Below are positions 1 through 8,385 of a DNA stretch of 64,000 nt, in pieces; the first letter of the stretch is position 1, and each line of letters starts with the position of its first letter. Under the pieces are notes generated by a model. That model had not been told where the DNA came from and did no database searches. It was given only the letters and a program-made list of their open reading frames with translations. A program made the position numbers and the translations under genes. Source of the DNA: Ramlibacter tataouinensis (GTDB lineage Bacteria > Pseudomonadota > Gammaproteobacteria > Burkholderiales > Burkholderiaceae_C); NCBI RefSeq assembly GCF_027941915.1, contig NZ_CP116009.1:3534001-3598000 (forward strand). The letters run 5' to 3'.

Positions 1-1437
1 ATCGCGCACTTCGCCATCCTGCGCGCCAATGCGGTGGTGGTGCCGGTCAACCCGATGAACCGGGCGGAGGAGCTCAAGCACTACATCGTCGATCCGGATG
101 CGAAGGTGGCCATCGCCACCGGCGACGTCGCGGCCGAGATCGCCAAGGCCAGCGAGCAGCTGCCGGCCGGCCAGCGGCTGGCCCACCTGATCGTCACGCA
201 GTACACCGATGCCTTCGATCCCGCCGCGGCCGGCGCCTGTGCGCCGCCCGCGGCCTGGCACGACTGGCTGCTCACGCGCCATCCGCTGCCGGCGCTGGCC
301 GGCGGCAGCGTGCTCGACTGGCAGGTCGCGCTGGCCAACGAACTGCCGCTGCCGCCGCTGGAGGTGGGCAGCGACGACCTCGCCGTGCTGCCCTACACCA
401 GCGGCACCACCGGGCTGCCCAAGGGCTGCATGCACCCGCACCGCAGCCTGATGCACAACGCGGTGGCCAGCGCCGCCTGGGGCAATGGCACGGCCGAGAG
501 CGTCAGCCTGCTGGTGGTGCCGATGTTCCACATCACCGGCATGGTCAGCGTGATGCACTCGGCGGTGTTCCTGGGCGCCACCCTGGTGGTGATGCCGCGC
601 TGGGACCGCGACCTGGCCGGCCGCCTGATCTCGAGCTGGAAGGTGACCACCTGGACCAACATCCCGACCATGGTGATCGACCTGCTGGGCAGCCCGAACT
701 TCGGGCAGTACGACCTGTCCAGCCTGGCCCACATCGGCGGCGGCGGCGCGGCCATGCCGCAAGCGGTGGCGCAGCGCCTGCTGGAGCAGTTCGGCCTGCG
801 CTACGTCGAGGGCTACGGCCTGACCGAGACCGCCGCGCCTTCGCACAGCAACCCGCCCGATGCGCCCAAGCAGCAGTGCCTGGGCATTCCCTTCATGAGC
901 TGCGACGCACGGGTGGTCGACCCCGAGACGCTGCGCGAGGTGGCGCCCGGCGAGCAGGGCGAGATCGTGGTCCACGGCCCGATGGTGTTCGACGGCTACT
1001 GGAAGCGGCCCGAGGCCACGCAGGCCGCCTTCTTCGAACTGGACGGCCAGCGCTTCTTCCGCACTGGCGACCTCGGCCGCGTCGACGGGGACGGCTACTT
1101 CTTCATCACCGACCGGCTCAAGCGCATGATCAACGCCAGCGGCTTCAAGGTCTGGCCGGCCGAGGTGGAGGCGCTGATGTTCCGCCACCCCGCGATTCAG
1201 GAAGCCTGCGTGATCGCGGCCCGCGATGCCTACCGCGGCGAAACGGTCAAGGCCGTGGTGGTGCTGCGCGCCGCGCACCGGGGCCAGGTCAGCGAGCAGG
1301 AGATCATCGACTGGTGCCGCGCCAACATGGCGACCTACAAGGTGCCGCGCATCGTGCAGTTCGCCGAGGCCCTGCCCAAGAGCGGCAGCGGCAAGGTGAT
1401 GTGGCGCACGCTGCAGGAGGCCGAGCCGCGAGATTGA
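1..1437 (+). CDS. AMP-dependent acyl-CoA synthetase, 5' truncated by window edge
   Basis: Class I adenylate-forming enzyme that would activate a fatty or aromatic acid to its CoA thioester through an acyl-adenylate. The reading frame is open from base 1, so the first several dozen residues are missing. In the visible 478 residues the ATP-binding loop YTSGTTGLPKG is near residue 132, followed by GYGLTETA, the TGD hinge (FRTGDLGRVDGDGYFFITDR) and the C-terminal catalytic lysine in PKSGSGKVMWRTL. All core motifs are intact, so it should be active. Substrate cannot be read from sequence; it resembles medium/long-chain fatty-acid ligases. The next gene starts 31 bases downstream with its own Shine-Dalgarno and may be cotranscribed. 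Confidence 0.93.
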   Translation: MAHFAILRANAVVVPVNPMNRAEELKHYIVDPDAKVAIATGDVAAEIAKASEQLPAGQRLAHLIVTQYTDAFDPAAAGACAPPAAWHDWLLTRHPLPALAGGSVLDWQVALANELPLPPLEVGSDDLAVLPYTSGTTGLPKGCMHPHRSLMHNAVASAAWGNGTAESVSLLVVPMFHITGMVSVMHSAVFLGATLVVMPRWDRDLAGRLISSWKVTTWTNIPTMVIDLLGSPNFGQYDLSSLAHIGGGGAAMPQAVAQRLLEQFGLRYVEGYGLTETAAPSHSNPPDAPKQQCLGIPFMSCDARVVDPETLREVAPGEQGEIVVHGPMVFDGYWKRPEATQAAFFELDGQRFFRTGDLGRVDGDGYFFITDRLKRMINASGFKVWPAEVEALMFRHPAIQEACVIAARDAYRGETVKAVVVLRAAHRGQVSEQEIIDWCRANMATYKVPRIVQFAEALPKSGSGKVMWRTLQEAEPRD

Positions 1438-1468
1438 GCGCCGGGAGGCGCAGGAGGAGAAGACAGAG

Positions 1469-2461
1469 ATGACGGACGTACCGTCGCCGAGCACCGGCTG
1501 GCAGGAGCAGGTCGACCCGGCCGAGGCGCAGCGCTTCGCCGGGTACGCCGAGGTGTTCCGCCGCATCCAGGCCGAGCGATCGAAGCGCTGGGGCGCCGGA
1601 CGCGGCCTGCACCGCAAGCAGTTGGTGGCGGCGCAGGGCACCCTCGAAGTGCGTGACGGCCTGCCGGCGTTCGCGCGCCACGGGCTGTTCGCGCGGCCCG
1701 GCCGCTACCCGGCGCAGGTGCGCCTGTCCAACGGCGGCCTCGACCGCGCGCCGGACAAGGCCCCCGACATCCGCGGCTTCGCCATCCGCGTGGGGGGCGT
1801 GCAGGGCGATTCGGCGCTGGGCGGCCCGGCCAGCGCCCAGCACTTCACGCTGATCAACCAGGAGGCCTTCGCCTTCGCCCGCAGCGAGGAGTTCGTCGCC
1901 TTCGTCGAGGCTTCGTCCCGCGGCAACGCGGCGCTGCTCGCGCACGTCGTGCGCCGCTACGGGTTGCTGGGCGTGCCGCGGCGGCTGGGCGCCTTGGCGC
2001 GCACCCTGGGCCGCCCGTTCACGGGCTTCGCCACCGAGCCGCTGTACAGCGCCTTGCCGATGGCCAATGGCCCCTATGCCGTGCGCGTGCGGCTGGTGCC
2101 GGATGCAGCCAATGGCGAGCCGGACCCTTCGGCGCGCAGCGACTGGGCGGCGGATGTCCGCCGGCGTCTGCAGCAGCGGCCGCTGGGCTGGGACCTGCAG
2201 TTGCAGTACTTCGCCAGCGAAGCGCTCACCCCGATCGAGGACGCCTCGGTGATCTGGCCGACGCCCTACAGCACGGTGGCCCGCCTGGTCCTGCCGCAAC
2301 AGGACTTGTCCACGGCCGAAGCGCAGGCGCTGGCGCAGCAGGTGGAAGCCGGCGCGATCGACCCGTGGCAGGGCCTGGCGGAGCACCGGCCGCTCGGCGA
2401 GGTGCAGCGCGCGCGCCGGGCCGTCTACCTGGCCAGCCAGCAGGGTCGCGGCGCGGCCTGA
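1469..2461 (+). CDS. catalase-fold (SrpA-like) haem protein
   Basis: 330-residue protein with the catalase core but much shorter than a true catalase (about 480-500 residues). Visible core motifs are LHRKQLVAAQGTLEV, holding the conserved distal histidine, and RLSNG...PDIRGFAIRV, equivalent to the catalase beta-barrel. The C-terminus HRPLGEVQRARRAVY resembles the catalase-related peroxidase/fatty-acid hydroperoxide group. A haem peroxidase or hydroperoxide-processing role is therefore likely; catalase activity itself is uncertain. AGGAGG about 11 bases before the ATG fixes the start. Its position behind an acyl-CoA synthetase would suit lipid hydroperoxide metabolism, but that is inference. 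Confidence 0.8.
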   Translation: MTDVPSPSTGWQEQVDPAEAQRFAGYAEVFRRIQAERSKRWGAGRGLHRKQLVAAQGTLEVRDGLPAFARHGLFARPGRYPAQVRLSNGGLDRAPDKAPDIRGFAIRVGGVQGDSALGGPASAQHFTLINQEAFAFARSEEFVAFVEASSRGNAALLAHVVRRYGLLGVPRRLGALARTLGRPFTGFATEPLYSALPMANGPYAVRVRLVPDAANGEPDPSARSDWAADVRRRLQQRPLGWDLQLQYFASEALTPIEDASVIWPTPYSTVARLVLPQQDLSTAEAQALAQQVEAGAIDPWQGLAEHRPLGEVQRARRAVYLASQQGRGAA

Positions 2462-2487
2462 GGCACGGGCGGCCCCGACCGGCTCGC

Positions 2488-3183
2488 TCAATCGTCGTCC
2501 GGCCGCGGCTGCCCGGCGCCCGCCCCCGGCATACCCGGCTCATGGCCGGTGGCGCGCGGGAGCTGCCAGCCCCGCCGGATCGCCAGCACGCGCAGGGCGA
2601 AGCACAGGGCACCGCCCACCAGCGCGGCCAGGCCGTAGGGCAGCTGAAGCCGGTGGGCCACCACGACCACCGCCGCGCCGGCCAGGGCGGCCACGGCGTA
2701 GAGGTCGGCCCGCAACACCGTGGGGATCTCGCGCAGCAGCACGTCGCGCGCCATGCCGCCGCCGATGCCGGTCAGCATGCCCAGCACGGTGGCCATCACC
2801 GGGTCCAGGCCGTACGCCAGCGCCTTGTCGGCGCCGGTGACCGCGAACAGGGCCAGGCCGGCCGCGTCGAACACCAGCACCGGGTTCCAGCGCTGCCGGA
2901 TCACGGACGGGAAGCAGAAGGTGAGGAAGCCGGCCGCGAGCGACACGCCCAGGTAGTTCCAGTCGCGGATGGCCGCAGGCGGCACCGCGCCGATCAGGAT
3001 GTCGCGGGTGATGCCGCCGGTATTGGCCGCCACGAACGACAGCACCAGCACGCCGAACACGTCGACCCGCTGCCGGATGCCGGCCATCGCGCCGCTGATG
3101 GCGAAGACGAAGGTGCCGGCCAGGTCGAGCGCGTACGGCAGCCAGGGCGCGGAGCGCGCGAGCGTGTCTAGGCCGGCATCCAT
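2488..3183 (-). CDS. trimeric intracellular cation channel (TRIC/UPF0126) family membrane protein
   Basis: 231-residue integral membrane protein made of two homologous halves of three helices each. Each half has the family signature: GVLVLSFVAANTGGITRDIL in the first and MLTGIGGGMARDVLLREIP in the second. Bacterial TRIC homologues form trimeric monovalent-cation channels; the physiological role in bacteria is unclear. The start codon lies inside the end of the upstream amidohydrolase gene (16-base overlap), so the two are translationally coupled. The last residues (after about 200) are a charged, low-complexity tail. It is convergent with the catalase-fold gene. Confidence 0.9.
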   Translation of the reverse strand: MDAGLDTLARSAPWLPYALDLAGTFVFAISGAMAGIRQRVDVFGVLVLSFVAANTGGITRDILIGAVPPAAIRDWNYLGVSLAAGFLTFCFPSVIRQRWNPVLVFDAAGLALFAVTGADKALAYGLDPVMATVLGMLTGIGGGMARDVLLREIPTVLRADLYAVAALAGAAVVVVAHRLQLPYGLAALVGGALCFALRVLAIRRGWQLPRATGHEPGMPGAGAGQPRPDDD

Positions 3184-4436
3184 GCCCGCGCCGCGACGAC
3201 CATGGTCTCGACGCCGGTGCGCAGGGTGGGGTGCAGCACCGGGGCGAACTTCGGGCTGTGGTTGACGGGCAGTTCGTGGACCCGGTTGGCCGCCTGGGCC
3301 TGGGCGTACAGCTGCGGGTCGGTGCCGCCGACGAACCAGAACACCGACGGCGAGTGCCAGTCGGTGCCGAACGAGCCGAAGTCCTCGCTGGCCGGGGCCG
3401 GTCCGGTCTGGCGCACCCGCTCGGCGCCGAAGTGGGCCCGGAACGCCTCGGCCAGCCGCGCGCTCGCCGCGGCGTCGTTGACGTTCAGCGGGTAGCGGTC
3501 CAGCGGCGTGATCTCGGGCTTGCGCGGCGCGCCCGAAGCCTGCGCCTCGGCGTTGACGATGCGCTCGATCGCGGCCAGCACCCGCTGGCGCACGCCTTCG
3601 TCGAAGGTCCTGACGTTGAGCTTGATGAGCGCTTCGTCCGGGATCACGTTCTCCTTGGTCCCGGCCTGCAGCGCGCCGACGGTGACGACCGCCGCTTCAG
3701 CCGCCGCCACCTCGCGCGAGACGATGCCCTGCAGCCGCATCACGGTGGCGGCCGCCATCACCACCGGATCGACGCTCGCTTGCGGCATCGAGCCGTGCGC
3801 GCCGCGCCCGAACAGGCGGATCTGCAGGCTGTCCGCGGCCGAGGTGATGGCGCCCGCGCGCCCGGCCACGGTGCCGGCCGGTCCCACCATGACGTGCTGG
3901 CCCAGCACCACGTCGGGCCGGGGAAAGCGCTTTTGCAGGCCGTCGTCGAGCATGGCCCGCGCGCCTTCCGCCGTCTCTTCGCCGGGCTGGAACACGGCCA
4001 GCAGCGTGCCGCGCCAGGACGCACGGGCCTGCGCCAGCAGCTGCGTGGCGCCGGCCAGCCAGGTCACGTGCATGTCGTGGCCGCACATGTGCGAGACCGG
4101 CACGGTCTGCCCGTTGCGGTCGGTGGCCGTCGCCCGGCTGGCGTAGGGCAGGCCGGTGGCCTCCTGCACGGGCAGTGCATCCATGTCGGCCCGCAGCATC
4201 ACGGTGGGGCCCTCGCCGTTGCGCAGCACGCCCACCACCCCGGTGCCGCCGACGCCGGTGGTGACCTCGAAACCGGCGGCGCGCAGTCGGTCCGCCGCCA
4301 GCGCGGCCGTGCGCACCTCCTGCATCGAAAGTTCCGGATGCGCGTGCACGTCCTTGTAGAGCGACTCCAGGTCGGCCAGCAGGCCGTCGAGGCTGCCCCA
4401 CACCGGATCGGCGGCATCCGCCTGGGTCTTGCTCAT
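3168..4436 (-). CDS. M20-family metal-dependent amidohydrolase
   Basis: 422-residue M20D peptidase/amidohydrolase of the hippurate hydrolase / IAA-amino-acid hydrolase type, cleaving N-acyl amino acids. Metal ligands are visible in SHMCGHDMHVTW and FQPGEETAEGA, and the lid-domain histidine in GRGAHGSMPQ; a C-terminal histidine is in VNHSPKFAP. I chose the ATG at 4436 because the protein then begins just before the family's conserved LYKDVHAHPELSMQE; GGAG lies about 10 bases upstream. The start overlaps the stop of a decayed FAH-like ORF as ATGA. It is followed by the overlapping TRIC gene, giving a two-gene operon. Confidence 0.93.
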   Translation of the reverse strand: MSKTQADAADPVWGSLDGLLADLESLYKDVHAHPELSMQEVRTAALAADRLRAAGFEVTTGVGGTGVVGVLRNGEGPTVMLRADMDALPVQEATGLPYASRATATDRNGQTVPVSHMCGHDMHVTWLAGATQLLAQARASWRGTLLAVFQPGEETAEGARAMLDDGLQKRFPRPDVVLGQHVMVGPAGTVAGRAGAITSAADSLQIRLFGRGAHGSMPQASVDPVVMAAATVMRLQGIVSREVAAAEAAVVTVGALQAGTKENVIPDEALIKLNVRTFDEGVRQRVLAAIERIVNAEAQASGAPRKPEITPLDRYPLNVNDAAASARLAEAFRAHFGAERVRQTGPAPASEDFGSFGTDWHSPSVFWFVGGTDPQLYAQAQAANRVHELPVNHSPKFAPVLHPTLRTGVETMVVAARAWMPA

Positions 4437-4684
4437 GCTTTCGGGCTCCGTTGCGGCTTGGAAGCGTCGCACGAAAGCAGCGCGACGGGTGCAACGGTTT
4501 TCGAGCGGGCTAAGGGCTGGGCCTGGTACGTTTGGAGGGCGGCAGCGAGCTCGCTCGGGGTCGTAGCGGTGCGAGCCACGATACGTTGCGTCTGCGTGCC
4601 CAGGCCGGTGATGCCGAGGCTGACCACGTCGCCGGCGCGCAGGAAGCGCGCTGGCTTCATGCCCAGGCCCACTCCCTGCGGGGG
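4433..4684 (-). pseudogene. relic of a fumarylacetoacetate hydrolase (FAH) family gene, C-terminal fragment
   Basis: Read on the minus strand from about 4684 to 4574 the frame encodes PPQGVGLGMKPARF then LRAGDVVSLGITGLGTQ and TQRIVA. This is the C-terminal end of FAH-family hydrolases/isomerases (GVGMGMKPPxFLKPGDVV-x-GIxGLGxQRQ). An in-frame stop stands about 6 codons before the homologous stretch and no upstream FAH sequence is seen, so about 80% of the gene is gone. The frame runs on for about 45 unrelated codons and stops exactly at the ATGA of the amidohydrolase start. It may survive as a 79-codon coupled leader ORF (GTG at 4672) or be debris. It fills most of the 361-base gap here. Confidence 0.65.
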
Positions 4685-4797
4685 CCGCCTTGCGCCCGCT
4701 CAGGCAGGGCTGACCCAGCCGTCGGGCCGCGATTGCAACGGGTAACGCGGCCGATGGGGCACCCGGATGGTCGGCGCTCACGCATGATTGCGGCCCC

Positions 4798-6090
4798 ATG
4801 CGCATCCTGCTCACCGGGGCCACCGGCCTGATCGGCGGGGCGATCGCGCGTGCCCTGCTGCGCCAGGGCCACCAACTGGTGTGCGCGGTGCGCGATCCCG
4901 CGCGGCTGCAACTCGGCGCGGGCGCCAGCGCCTTGCAGGCGGACCTGGCCGGCGTGCCGACGGCCGACTGGTGGGCCGCGCACCTGCGCGGCGTCGATGC
5001 GGTGGTCAATGCGGTCGGCATCCTGCGCGAGTCGCCGGGGCAGTCGTTCGAGGCGCTGCACCACCGGGCGCCGGCCGAGCTGTTCCGAGCTTGCGGGCAA
5101 GCCGGCGTCGCGTGCGTGGTGCAGGTGTCGGCGCTGGGCGCGGACCGGCAGGCGCGCAGCCGTTACCACCTGAGCAAGCGGGCGGCCGACGACGTCCTGC
5201 GGTCGCTGCCGCTGCGCGGCGCCATCGTGCAGCCTTCACTCGTGTTCGCGCCGGGCGGCGCGAGCAGCAGCCTGTTCCTGGAACTGGCGACGGCGCCCGT
5301 GCTGGCACTGCCGCAGCGTGGCGCGATGCCGGTGCAGCCGGTGCACCTGGACGACGTGGTGGAAGGCGTGCTGGCGCTGCTGGCGCAGCCGCCGCCCCGG
5401 ATCGAGACGCTGGCCTTCGCCGGACCGCAGCCGCTGCCCCTGCGCGACTACCTCGCCAGCCTGCGCGGCCAGCTCGGGCTCGGGCGCGGACCGTGGGTGC
5501 TGCCGCTGCCGGCGCCGCTGTTCCTGGCCGGCGCGTGCATCGCCGCGCACCTGCCGGGCAGTTTCCTCGACGGCGAGACCGCCGGCATGCTGCTGCGCGG
5601 CAATGCCGCGCCGGCGGAGCGATTCGCCCGGCTGTTGGGGCACTCGCCGCGCGCGCCCGCAAGCTTCATCGACCCCTCGCGGGCGGGCGGCCTGCGGGCG
5701 CAGGCCGTGCTCGGCTGGGCCCGGCCGCTGCTGCGCCTCACGCTGGCCGCGATGTGGATCTGGACGGCGGCGGTGTCGCTGGGCCTGTACCCGGTGGAGC
5801 TCAGCTACGGGCTGCTGGCGCGCGTCGGCCTGCACGGCGGGCTGGCGGCGCTGGCGCTGTACGGCGCCGCCGCGCTCGACCTGCTGCTGGGCGTGCTGAC
5901 GCTGGGGTGCCCGCCGCGCTGGCGCCGCTGGCTGTGGCCGGCGCAGCTGGCGCTGATCGGCGGCTACACCGTGCTGGTCACCCTTTTCCTGCCCGAATAC
6001 TGGCTGCACCCCTACGGCCCGATCAGCAAGAACCTGCCGATCATGGCGGCCATCGCGCTGCTGTGGGGGCTCGAGCCCGGGCGGCGCTGA
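4798..6090 (+). CDS. atypical SDR NAD(P)-binding protein fused to DoxX-like membrane domain
   Basis: 430 residues in two parts. Residues 1 to about 290 are an atypical/extended SDR Rossmann domain: the glycine motif is LTGATGLIGGAIA at residues 5-17, with a YHLSK pair near residue 123 in the place of the catalytic Tyr-x-x-x-Lys. From about 315 to 430 there are four hydrophobic helices of the DoxX-like type. The fusion suggests a membrane-anchored NAD(P)-dependent redox or quinone-related protein; substrate unknown. It is followed after 3 bases by a DUF2269 membrane protein, a common partner of this fusion. No good Shine-Dalgarno is seen; ATGATT lies 8 bases before the ATG. Confidence 0.88.
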   Translation: MRILLTGATGLIGGAIARALLRQGHQLVCAVRDPARLQLGAGASALQADLAGVPTADWWAAHLRGVDAVVNAVGILRESPGQSFEALHHRAPAELFRACGQAGVACVVQVSALGADRQARSRYHLSKRAADDVLRSLPLRGAIVQPSLVFAPGGASSSLFLELATAPVLALPQRGAMPVQPVHLDDVVEGVLALLAQPPPRIETLAFAGPQPLPLRDYLASLRGQLGLGRGPWVLPLPAPLFLAGACIAAHLPGSFLDGETAGMLLRGNAAPAERFARLLGHSPRAPASFIDPSRAGGLRAQAVLGWARPLLRLTLAAMWIWTAAVSLGLYPVELSYGLLARVGLHGGLAALALYGAAALDLLLGVLTLGCPPRWRRWLWPAQLALIGGYTVLVTLFLPEYWLHPYGPISKNLPIMAAIALLWGLEPGRR

Positions 6091-6093
6091 CGC

Positions 6094-6561
6094 ATGGATT
6101 ACCTCGCGCTCAAGTGGCTGCACATCCTCTCGTCCACGGTGCTGTTTGGCACCGGCATCGGGTCGGCCTTCTACCTGCTGGTGTCGACGCTGGAACGCGA
6201 CGTGCGGACCGTGGCGCGGGTCAGCGGCTACGTGGTGCTGGCCGACTGGCTGTTCACCGCCACCACCATCGTGCTGCAGCCGCTCACCGGCTGGCTGCTG
6301 GTGCGCAGCGCCGGCATGCCCTGGAGCATGCCCTGGCTGGCCTGGTCGGTCGGCCTGTACGTGCTGGCGATCGCCTGCTGGCTGCCGGTGGTGGGGATCC
6401 AGTTGCAGTTGCGCGAGGAAGCGCGGCGCTGCGCCGCCGCCGGCCAGGTGCTGTCGGCACGCTACTGGCGCTGGTTCCTCGCGTGGGTCGTGCTGGGTTC
6501 CGTCGCCTTCTTCGCCTTCGTGGCGATCTTCTGGCTGATGGTGGCCAAGCAGCTGCCCTGA
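6094..6561 (+). CDS. DUF2269 family integral membrane protein
   Basis: 155 residues with four predicted transmembrane helices (about 4-27, 44-64, 77-102 and 125-150). It matches the DUF2269 pattern: N-terminal KWLHILSSTVLFGTGIGSAF with a conserved histidine, and a second segment near FTATTIVLQPLTGWLL. Function is unknown; it is probably a redox-associated or haem-type helical bundle partner of the preceding SDR-DoxX fusion, from which it is separated by only 3 bases. The next gene follows 13 bases later, so all four genes to 8364 are likely one transcript. Confidence 0.87.
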   Translation: MDYLALKWLHILSSTVLFGTGIGSAFYLLVSTLERDVRTVARVSGYVVLADWLFTATTIVLQPLTGWLLVRSAGMPWSMPWLAWSVGLYVLAIACWLPVVGIQLQLREEARRCAAAGQVLSARYWRWFLAWVVLGSVAFFAFVAIFWLMVAKQLP

Positions 6562-6574
6562 ACGGGTTGAAGCG

Positions 6575-7501
6575 ATGACGGCCGACCTGCTGGACTGCCT
6601 GGTGATCGGTGGCGGACCGGCCGGTCTGCTGGCCGGGGTCTACCTGGGGCGCTTCCGGCGCCGGCTGGTGGTGGTCGATGCGGGCCAGAGCCGGCTGGCG
6701 TCCATCCCGCGCTCGCACAACGTGCCCGGCCACCCGGATGGCATCGCCGGCGCCGAGCTGCTGGCGCGGTTGCGCGAGCAGGCGGCCCGCTACGAGGTGC
6801 CGCTGGAGCAAGGCCGCGTGCAGGGCCTGGCCGGCAGCGACGGCGCGTTCGAAGCGCAGTGCGAGGAAGGCCGGGTGCTGCGTGCGCGCAAGGTCCTGCT
6901 GGCCACGGGGGCACGGGACGTGGTGCCCGAGGTGCCCGGGATCGACGCCGGCCTGGCCGCCGGCACGGTGCGCTGCTGCCCGGTGTGCGACGGCTTCGAG
7001 ACGCAGCACCAGCGCGTGGCGGTGCTGGGCCGGCATGAGCACGGCCTGCGCGAATCGCTGTTCCTGGCGGGCTTCGACAACCAGGTGACCTGGCTGTCCC
7101 TGGGCACGCAGCACGACGTGGCGCCCCCCGAACTGGCGCAGCTGCGCGAGCGCCAGGTGCTCGTCGCCGACTCGATGCCGCTGCACATCCGCTGCCGGCC
7201 GGGCGAGGGGGTGGAGGTGGAGATGGTGGACGGGCGCCAGCTGGACTTCGACGTGCTGTACCCCGCGCTCGGGCTGCGGCACGAGTGCGAACTGGCGACC
7301 CGGCTGGGCGCGCAGGCCGGCGACGACGGCCAGCTGGTGGTCGATCGGCGCCTGCAGACCACCGTGCCCGGGCTCTACGTCGCCGGCGACGTGGCCGCCG
7401 GCCTGAACCAGATCAGCGTGGCCTGGGGGCAGGCGGCGATCGCCGCCACCGCGATCCACAACGCGCTGCCGCTGGCGGCGCCGAGGGCGGAGCGGCCCTG
7501 A
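6575..7501 (+). CDS. thioredoxin-reductase-like FAD/NAD(P)H oxidoreductase
   Basis: 308-residue low-molecular-weight flavoprotein disulfide reductase. FAD-binding VIGGGPAGLLAGVYLGR lies at the N-terminus, the redox motif CPVCDGF at residues 135-141 (TrxB has CATCDGF), and the C-terminal FAD motif is GLYVAGDVAAGLNQ. The NADP segment VAVLGRHEHGLRESLF lacks the canonical GxGxxA pattern of TrxB, so the electron donor may differ from true thioredoxin reductase, as in the ferredoxin/flavodoxin-NADP or lone-reductase relatives. The substrate protein is unknown. Its TGA overlaps the ATG of the ion channel gene by one base (ATGA-like arrangement TGATG), implying translational coupling. Confidence 0.88.
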   Translation: MTADLLDCLVIGGGPAGLLAGVYLGRFRRRLVVVDAGQSRLASIPRSHNVPGHPDGIAGAELLARLREQAARYEVPLEQGRVQGLAGSDGAFEAQCEEGRVLRARKVLLATGARDVVPEVPGIDAGLAAGTVRCCPVCDGFETQHQRVAVLGRHEHGLRESLFLAGFDNQVTWLSLGTQHDVAPPELAQLRERQVLVADSMPLHIRCRPGEGVEVEMVDGRQLDFDVLYPALGLRHECELATRLGAQAGDDGQLVVDRRLQTTVPGLYVAGDVAAGLNQISVAWGQAAIAATAIHNALPLAAPRAERP

Positions 7502-8364
7502 TGGACCGCGCTGCACCCGACCGGCCGCCGGGGCAATCCTGGCGGCAGCGCCTGCACCGGGTGATCTGGCAATCGGACACGCCGGCCGGCCGGCTGTTCG
7601 ACCAGGTGGTGGTGGTCGCGATCCTGGTCAGCGTCGGCGTGGTGCTGATGGACAGCGTGCGCGGCTGGCACCAGGACTGGCGCCAGGTTTTCGTGGTGAC
7701 GGAGTGGTTCTTCACCCTGCTGTTCACGGTGGAATACCTGGCGCGGCTGGCCAGCGTCGAGCGTCCGCTGCGCTACGTGCTCAGCTTCTTCGGCATCGTC
7801 GACCTGCTGGCGGTGCTGCCGACCTGGCTGGCGCTGTTCGTGCCCGAGCTGCACGCGCTGATCGACGTGCGCATCCTGCGGCTGCTGCGCATCTTCCGGA
7901 TCCTGCGCCTGACCGCCTACGTCGACGAGTTCCAGGTCATGGGCGAGGCGCTGTGGGCCAGCCGGCGCAAGATCCTGGTGTTCCTGGCCGCGGTGCTGAT
8001 GATCGACCTGGTGATGGGCACCCTGATGTACGTGGTCGAGGGACCGGAGAACGGCTTCGAGGACATCCCCACCTCGGTCTACTGGGCCATCACCGCCATG
8101 ACCACGGTCGGCTTCGGCGACATCGCGCCCAGGACCGGCCTGGGCCGCTTCATCGCCTCGGCCATGATGCTGGTGGGCTGGGGCACGCTGGCGGTGCCCA
8201 CCGGCATCGTGACGGCGGAAATGACGGTGCGCCGCCATGCGCGCGGCCCGGCGCCGGCGCGCAGTTGCGACCAGTGCGGCGCCCCCGGTTACGCGGCGCA
8301 GGCGCGCTACTGCCAGCAGTGCGGGGCGGCGCTGCCGCCGCCGGATGCCAGGGCAAAGGCTTGA
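7501..8364 (+). CDS. voltage-gated potassium-channel-type ion transporter with C-terminal zinc ribbon
   Basis: 287 residues. A six-helix voltage-gated-like channel: S4 is visible as DVRILRLLRIFRILRLTAY, rich in evenly spaced arginines, and the pore selectivity filter TTVGFGD is at residues 201-207. After the last helix (VGWGTLAVPTGIVTAEMTV) there is a cytoplasmic double-CxxC knuckle, CDQCG...CQQCG (residues 256 to about 276), a zinc-ribbon with a predicted metal site. A redox-sensitive Cys cluster directly downstream of a coupled thioredoxin-reductase-like gene suggests, as inference only, gating by thiol state or zinc. Length is usual for bacterial 6TM ion transporters. Confidence 0.92.
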   Translation: MDRAAPDRPPGQSWRQRLHRVIWQSDTPAGRLFDQVVVVAILVSVGVVLMDSVRGWHQDWRQVFVVTEWFFTLLFTVEYLARLASVERPLRYVLSFFGIVDLLAVLPTWLALFVPELHALIDVRILRLLRIFRILRLTAYVDEFQVMGEALWASRRKILVFLAAVLMIDLVMGTLMYVVEGPENGFEDIPTSVYWAITAMTTVGFGDIAPRTGLGRFIASAMMLVGWGTLAVPTGIVTAEMTVRRHARGPAPARSCDQCGAPGYAAQARYCQQCGAALPPPDARAKA

Positions 8365-8385
8365 TCGCGCGGCGCGGCCCCGCGC

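Noticed and set aside
3231..4745. 504-codon plus-strand frame opposite the M20 gene
   Set aside because: Low-complexity His/Gln/Arg/Gly translation with no motif; the minus strand has the intact metal-binding residues.
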